Shown here: one piece after another, positions 58,136 to 64,000 of the stretch
How positions within the stretch are numbered: position 1 is the stretch's first letter
Layout: every line of letters starts with the position of its first letter
Assembly: GCF_047663525.1 (NCBI RefSeq)
Contig: NC_092607.1
Location: 2,947,001 to 3,011,000, forward strand
Source: Anas platyrhynchos
Taxonomy: Eukaryota; Chordata; Aves; Anseriformes; Anatidae
Length of the DNA stretch: 64,000 nt
Direction of reading: 5' to 3'
The notes under the pieces: generated by a model
Database searches by the model: none
What the model was told of the DNA's origin: nothing
What the model saw: only the letters and a program-made list of their open reading frames with translations
Program-made: the position numbers and the translations under genes

Positions 58136-61100
58136 TGACACAGCTTTCTGAGAGCACCCGGGTGGGCGGGGGGCTACTCCCCCTCAGTGGGCTAGCAGAA
58201 GCCCTGGGTGGCTAGCAGAGGGAGGCAGAAAGCAGCCTGGTTTGTGTGTGAGCCAGGGGAAGGGCAGCCCGGGCACAGGACAACTTTGTGATCTACGAAG
58301 CGGTTTTGAGGAGGTGTCAGGGGGCTGCCTTTCCTGTGAAATCTTTGCAGTCTGTCTTTCAGATATGAACAGTCGCTCAGCTGTGCTTTTTTGCTCTTCT
58401 GTGAGTTTTTATTCGCCGTATTTGCTAGGCAGGGAGCAGTGTCTGAGCTTCCCCTGTGGTAGGAATGGCACTGATTGATCCCTGCCATTCACTATAGAAA
58501 GAGGCTGTAGGTCAGCTGGGGTTTCAGGCTCATCAGGTTTCCTCCTCCTCTCCGAGAAAGGCTGTGACTTGTGGCACCTTGGCTGAAAAAAAGCAACTGC
58601 CAAAGGCTGGAGAGGGAAAGGGCAAAACCAACAATCACAATAAGTAAAGCATAGGGTTTTTCAGGCAGACAGCAGAAATGTGTGCCATCAGGAGAGCCCA
58701 GCCATGTCAGGGTCCTCCCATGTGCCCAGATGCCTGATGTAGACCTGGGATGTAGGTTTAGGCTCGAGTCTTCCCATGAAAGCAAGAATAGGGGATGGAT
58801 GCAGAGTATGAGGGCTTCCTGCTAAAGCACCTGTGGCAGCAGGTGTTTGGAAAACCACCTCATTTTGAAGTCTGATTAAATTGAGGGGAAAGGAGCTTTC
58901 ACAGTCTGTCTCTCCTTATAACAGAGCCTGAGCAACAGAGCTTAAATCAAATTCAGCAACAGCTTTGTATGCTCAGAGACTATGTGGCTGGGCAGTTTGA
59001 TTTTAAAGGGCTATGTCATGCCCGCTGGGGAGCCCACGAAGAGACACTCTTGACTGAAGGCCCTCCCGGAGGAGGTAAAGATGTAGTCTTGATTGAGAAC
59101 AGGCATGTTCTGGAGCATCTTTGAGCTGGAACAAACGTCCAGCAGCTGTTTCTCTCAGAAATGAGCATGAACATATTTAGTCCCCGCGCTGCAGGCTGCG
59201 CAGCTTGTGATTCTCCCCACTTAACTTGACAGCGCAGGCAGCAGCTCTGCAAGCTCCCCTCGGCCACATGCCCACCTGAGGGAGCTTCGCAGAGCAGGGG
59301 ACGGCTTTGTGCAGGCTGCCAGGAGGCAGGCTGAGCCAGCACAGGATTGTAACATCGGCAGGGAGGCAGGCTGCACACTGTCTTGCTTCAGAAGGGTAAA
59401 AAAGACCCAGGTAAGCAGCTCCTAGGGCCAGGTCCCAGCATCCCACACACACAAGCTCAGACAATGCAGCACCACCAACTTCACCCGGGGAGGAAAGGCG
59501 TTACAAGCTCCAGATGAAACAGCGTGGGAAAGCCTGGGATTTGTTCGATAGCTTTCGTGCTGGCCCAAGATCCACTTGTCAGTGCACTGCACATGGCTAA
59601 GGTAAGTGTACAGGAGCTGGCTGGTGATTTACTCTCAGACACAAAATGACAGCTTTCTGTATTTCTGCAAAACTGATTTGTAGTCCCCATGTCAATGACA
59701 TCAGTGTGTCTGTCAGTACAAGAGCTGCTATTTGATCATTTTCTGCATTACAACGAGCAACGTCTACTTTGCAAATAGCTCAAGTACAACCATAAAAATA
59801 AAGCCTGTCCGAAATAATATATCAGAAAGAGAAGTTCATCTCCCCTGGACTTCTTAAATTTTTTACCAGCCTGTTCTCACAGGACACCCGCAGCTCCCTG
59901 CTGCACTGCAGGATGGAGACCTGCCAGGGCTCTGAAGGAAATGAAGTCCTGCAGGTCTGCAGGCTTTGCCAGTTCTCTCCTCCCTTGCTACACGTGTGAG
60001 GAACAGGAACAATTCTTTCCAGACCGTGCTGGGCCTTGCCCTGTCTCGTCCCAGTGCAGCTGTGTGACCACAGGCCCTCCTTTCTCCTGGGCAGCACGTT
60101 CCTGATGTATGCTTTGCTGAAGGGTCGCAGACAGACGGTGTGCATGCACTGTGTTCAGTGTGTCTGCCCTCACAGGCTCCTGGGGAAGCATTAAATATGG
60201 CCTGGAGGAGATTTGTGCATTATGAGAACTTCAGGAGTGACTTGCTCGGCCCTAAATAAAGGTTGTTTGCAATTAGGTTAATAAAGGATATCATTCTCAT
60301 GGCCAGAGCCACTCAGTCTGGAACAGGGAGGCATAAATCACCTGTCCCTGTACCACGGGCACTCTTTATCCTGTGAAGAGCACAGCAGGGCATGGAGTGC
60401 TGTGCTGTGAAGCGCTGAGCATCCAGGGTGTAGATGGGGAGATGAACCCAGACGGCCCCTTTCACCACAGGCATAAAGTCCTCATGTGTCCCCCCAAATT
60501 AAGGGAGTCTTCCAGCACCCATGACCTCCTCTCCCACTGCACTCCCTCCCCCTGCACCAGCTCTGCTCCAGGGGGAGTTGTTCCTGGCCCCGTTCCCAGG
60601 TGCCACTCGACAGCCTGGGACTGGTATGGGGTGCATATGGGGATGGTGGGAACAATCGGCGGTGCTGAAGGCACTGGCATGAGCAAATGCTATAACCCAG
60701 TGCCCCAGAGAGGCACCCACCCCCAGTGCGGTGTGCAGTTATCCCAAAGGCTCCTATCTCAGTGTGCATGTCCAAAATGTGACCGGGAGCTCTGTCCGTT
60801 TTCTGTGTGTATGGGGAAAGTAACAGTCACTTCCTCAAGAAATTCTGAAGAGAAACATAAAAGGTGAGGAATGAGTAGCAAAACCTCATCCTTCCTTCCC
60901 TTTCCACATTCAGAGTGTGGGTCAAATAAACTGGTGGTTTTCTAATAAATTTAACCTTAGGAGCAATTAAAACACTTCGGCATGCAAGGAAGGGAGAGGC
61001 AGGCTCTGTGGGACATTCATCATAGAAAACACTTTGAGACTGGATTCCTGTTAGCTGGGAAATTACATATTCTGAAGCAGATTTTTTCCCTGACAATTAC

Positions 61101-64000
61101 CATTAGGTGTCAGGGGGATGTTCTCTCCCTGCCCCGCTTGCTCCTGCGTGTGCTGGTGAGGAGCAATTCCCATTTCCTCACGAAACTCATAGGAAGTGGC
61201 CTGAAAAAGGGAAAAGATGGGCTCCAATCTTTTCTATTTCCTTGTGATGGAGAAGCCCTGTCAGAGAACTTTTCTGATTGTCCTTCTGGACATAAAAAGC
61301 TTTAATTGTTGAGACCGTCAGGAACTGGCAAACTGGGACTGCAAGAATGAGGAGAAGTGGAAGAGGAGCTGTTGAAGAGGGAGGGCTTGTAAAGGGGGAG
61401 AGGGCTCAGGGCACTCAGATATTTTTGCATTTGTAACAATTTCTGCAACATACTGTCAATTCCACCTGCTCCCTTCAATTTGAGTGTTAGATCCTCTCCT
61501 TGCCTTTCTTGCAGCCAGCTGTCTTCCACTAAAGCCTGGATTTGCCATTGCTGCTTTTTCCTAAGATAAAATGACTCACAAGGTTTTGAACAAAACCTGA
61601 GCACAAGCCCCACTGATTTTGGTATCCTGTATGAGTCACAGCACCATACAGCAAGGAGTTGAGGCCAGCGGCAAGATTTGCACCAAGCAGGTGAAGAAAG
61701 TTTAGGAAATGTTTCCAAATTTCCTGTAAGGGAATCTTATCTCTGGTTATCTCTGTAGGAGACAGCATGCACCTCCCCAGCAAGGTCCCTGTGCCCCTGG
61801 GTGGTTTTGTTGCCTCCCCAAAAGCAAGTGGTGTTTTCTCGATGCCAAGCCTGGCTTGCCCTGCAGTGTGAGCCCAGGGAGAGCTGTGTTCAGGCAGGTT
61901 TTCCTGCGGGCTGCCCGTGCAGAGAGAGCACACTGAAGCTGCAGGGTCCTGGGGCTGAGGACGCAGGAGGGGACGGTTGCCTTCAGCCTAACCCCTTGGG
62001 GTGAATCCTAGGAGTAGGTTAGGAGCTGAGCAAGCTGAAGAACTCAGAGGGTTTTTTTAGTGGGGTGAAAGTGCAAAAAAAGATCAGGTAAGGACCTGCT
62101 TCCCTGGGTATCCAGCTCCGGCTTAGGACTGGGTGCAGCTTTCCCACGTTAACATCAGCTGGGACATTGCCCTGCCTGAACCCTTCGTTGTTGGTGTGGC
62201 TGATGTCTGCCTGGGCAGCCACACCAACGGGTGCTTGGGTGTCCAACCCCGCAGGCCAGCAGCCTTGTCTGAGCTGGCAGGTGAGAGCCAGGGTCTCGTT
62301 CCTCTGTACAGCACACGCTGCTGTTACCTGAACACCTTGCTGCACACGGAGGAAGATGGGAAAGATCCCAGGAGGCTGTAATTTCACTAAAGGGAAAGAT
62401 TGTGGCAGGAAGCAGTTTTGCATTGGGAAACCCAACGAGAAGTAGTCACACCACCTGACTGTGCACATTTGTCTTCACAATGTCCATCCAGCACCCCGGG
62501 GCAGCCTTCCAGGGCCAGGTGGGAGGACTGAAGCAGGGCAGTATCTCCTCCTCATCACCCAAATCCAATAAGTGAGCCGAGGAAGGACACAAGTGTGCCA
62601 CATGGCTTCCTGAGAGCCTCTCGGAGCTTAGCAGGCTGATGTAAGTAGAGCTTAATTTAAAATCACGTTTGCATCAAGCTGTCAATCCAGAAACCTGGGC
62701 AAAGCGCATCTGAAGGATGTGGGAGTGTGCCAGCAGCACGAGGGCTTTGGCCACGTCTACATGTAAGAGACCGAGCCCGAACCCAGCCTGTTGTTGTTCC
62801 TTCCACCCGCAGGGCCCAGAAGCTCTGTGCACAGCACATCCTTGCCAGGACAGTTTTGCACAGACCAGCTCCTGGCTCCTCACTGTCCCTGCTTGCTGGG
62901 GGAGCAGGAACCACCTGGAGAGGCTGGGGGTTCACCAGAGTGGACCAAGAACCACAGAGGACATTTGCAGCTCCTGTTAACTGAATTAACCTGCATCCTG
63001 CGCAGCATGCAGGCACTGGTCAAGTAGGAGTGATCCAGACATAAAAATATTTGATTGCTCAGCATCAGGGGCCTGAGATGGTTCCACCTGCCGCTCCTCA
63101 GTGAGTCCATGTCAGCTGTATACATCCCATGGGCTGTGTGCCCCCCTAAACCCCCAAACCACGAAACAGGCCAGAGAAGCCACGGGCCATTGGCATTTGG
63201 CAGCACAGGGCAGTAATACACAGAGCAAGGAACTATTGGCAGGATCTCCTGGCAGTTTAACACCAATTAGTGCCCTAAAATACATTTACACTCCATGCTA
63301 ATTTACTTGTTACTTCAGGTAATTAGCTCCATCTGTCTGAATGCAGCCAGGGATGCGGGGCGGGCACTTTTACCTGGGTGCAGATAACAACTGTGGTTAC
63401 AGGTGGGCTCCATGGCAGTGGTACTCAGGGAAAGAAATGCTCCATCTCCTGGCAGTATAGCTCCCAAGCAGGATTGTGGCTGGATGGGGCCATGACAAAT
63501 AAGTCAGGGAGGGATCCTGGATGGGGCCATGGCAGGTAAGTTAGGGAGGGGTGGGGTTGCCTATGCCATGGTGCTGCAGCCCAAGTGGGATCTCGGGCTG
63601 CAGAGACTTGTGCTTGAAGCCCCTCTTCCAGTTTGGAGCAGCGCATGTCTGGGTCTTCTGTGCCATTTGTCCCTGCGGGCTGCAGCGTGGCACATCCCTC
63701 TTTTCTTTCTCCTTCACTCTAGTGGGGTGCTTTCAGAGCCTGGACCAACAGTGCTCTCCTCTCCCAGCCCTATTTCCCCAACCCTGCTCTCAGGATGCCA
63801 AGCACCAGGTACCAACCCCGAGTGAAGGGGCAGCACCTTCACGAGCACCACCCATGTGTGGTCCCTGAGCTGTGCTGTCCTGCTGTGCCAGGACATTAAC
63901 CGGGGAGCTGTGCTGGGTACGTGCCCTTCGTTCACCCCCTTCCCACAGGGCCAGACCAGCTCCCTGCTCCGGCACAGCAGGATACGGGGCAGGAACAAGC
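58136..64000. other. Intergenic DNA, no gene recognised
   Basis: Short chance frames only, on both strands. No domain, splice-bounded exon or repeat family was recognised apart from a short tandem duplication at 63481-63554. Confidence 0.5.
63481..63554 (+). repeat. Two-copy 37-bp tandem duplication
   Basis: TGGATGGGGCCATG begins at 63481 and again at 63518. The two copies differ at a few positions, e.g. GACAAATAAG versus GGCAGGTAAG. A recent local duplication. Confidence 0.85.

Noticed and set aside
57536-58141. 201-codon minus-strand Pro-rich frame
   Set aside because: It translates a G/C homopolymer CpG island into poly-proline; not evidence of a gene.
60373-60867. 164-codon plus-strand frame with several cysteines
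   Set aside because: No zinc-finger spacing or other domain, no splice signals and no similarity that I recognise; likely a chance ORF.

Overview
The window looks like nuclear DNA of a bird, most likely a gene-dense, GC-rich small chromosome. It carries CR1 retroposons with the avian ATTCTGTG 3' tail, compact vertebrate exon-intron genes and CpG-island promoters. The gene order SNAI1 - RNF114 - SPATA2 is the one found on human 20q13.13. Nothing prokaryotic, no CRISPR array and no viral element was seen.

Layout. Positions 1-18565 hold no convincing protein gene. They are GC-rich intergenic DNA downstream of SNAI1, with simple repeats, one CR1 3' fragment and several AT-rich, homeodomain/SOX/E-box-rich islands that look like candidate enhancers. 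SNAI1 lies on the minus strand (3' UTR from about 18566, coding 19581-22043, three exons, 256 aa). Its 3' UTR carries pairs of sites for miR-30, miR-203 and miR-153. RNF114 is also on the minus strand (3' UTR from about 24705, coding 26577-30504, six exons, 231 aa). It shares a CpG island with the divergently transcribed SPATA2 on the plus strand (coding exons 33243-33560 and 35351-36604, 523 aa; 3' UTR to about 39175). From 39176 to 64000 no known gene was recognised. That stretch has a 5'-truncated CR1 LINE (51295-52385), degraded MIR-type SINEs, a CpG island at about 57.5-58.1 kb with a first-exon-like ORF, and an unassigned ORF beside it. SLC9A8, expected next after SPATA2 in mammals, was not found.

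How the genes relate. SNAI1 is a zinc-finger repressor that drives EMT and neural-crest delamination. RNF114 is a RING ubiquitin ligase. SPATA2 is the adaptor that bridges the deubiquitinase CYLD to the LUBAC subunit HOIP. RNF114 and SPATA2 are head to head and probably share promoter elements. They include three exact 19-bp repeats, each pairing a GC box with an RFX-type half site.

Most notable observations: the dense duplicated microRNA-site cluster in the SNAI1 3' UTR; a five-finger SNAI1 with a DEG-type (not DSG) degron; the RFX/GC-box triplet between RNF114 and SPATA2; loss of the mammalian SPATA2 start codon, with two overlapping uORFs; and a spliced-looking antisense exon with a 116-codon open frame inside SPATA2 intron 1.
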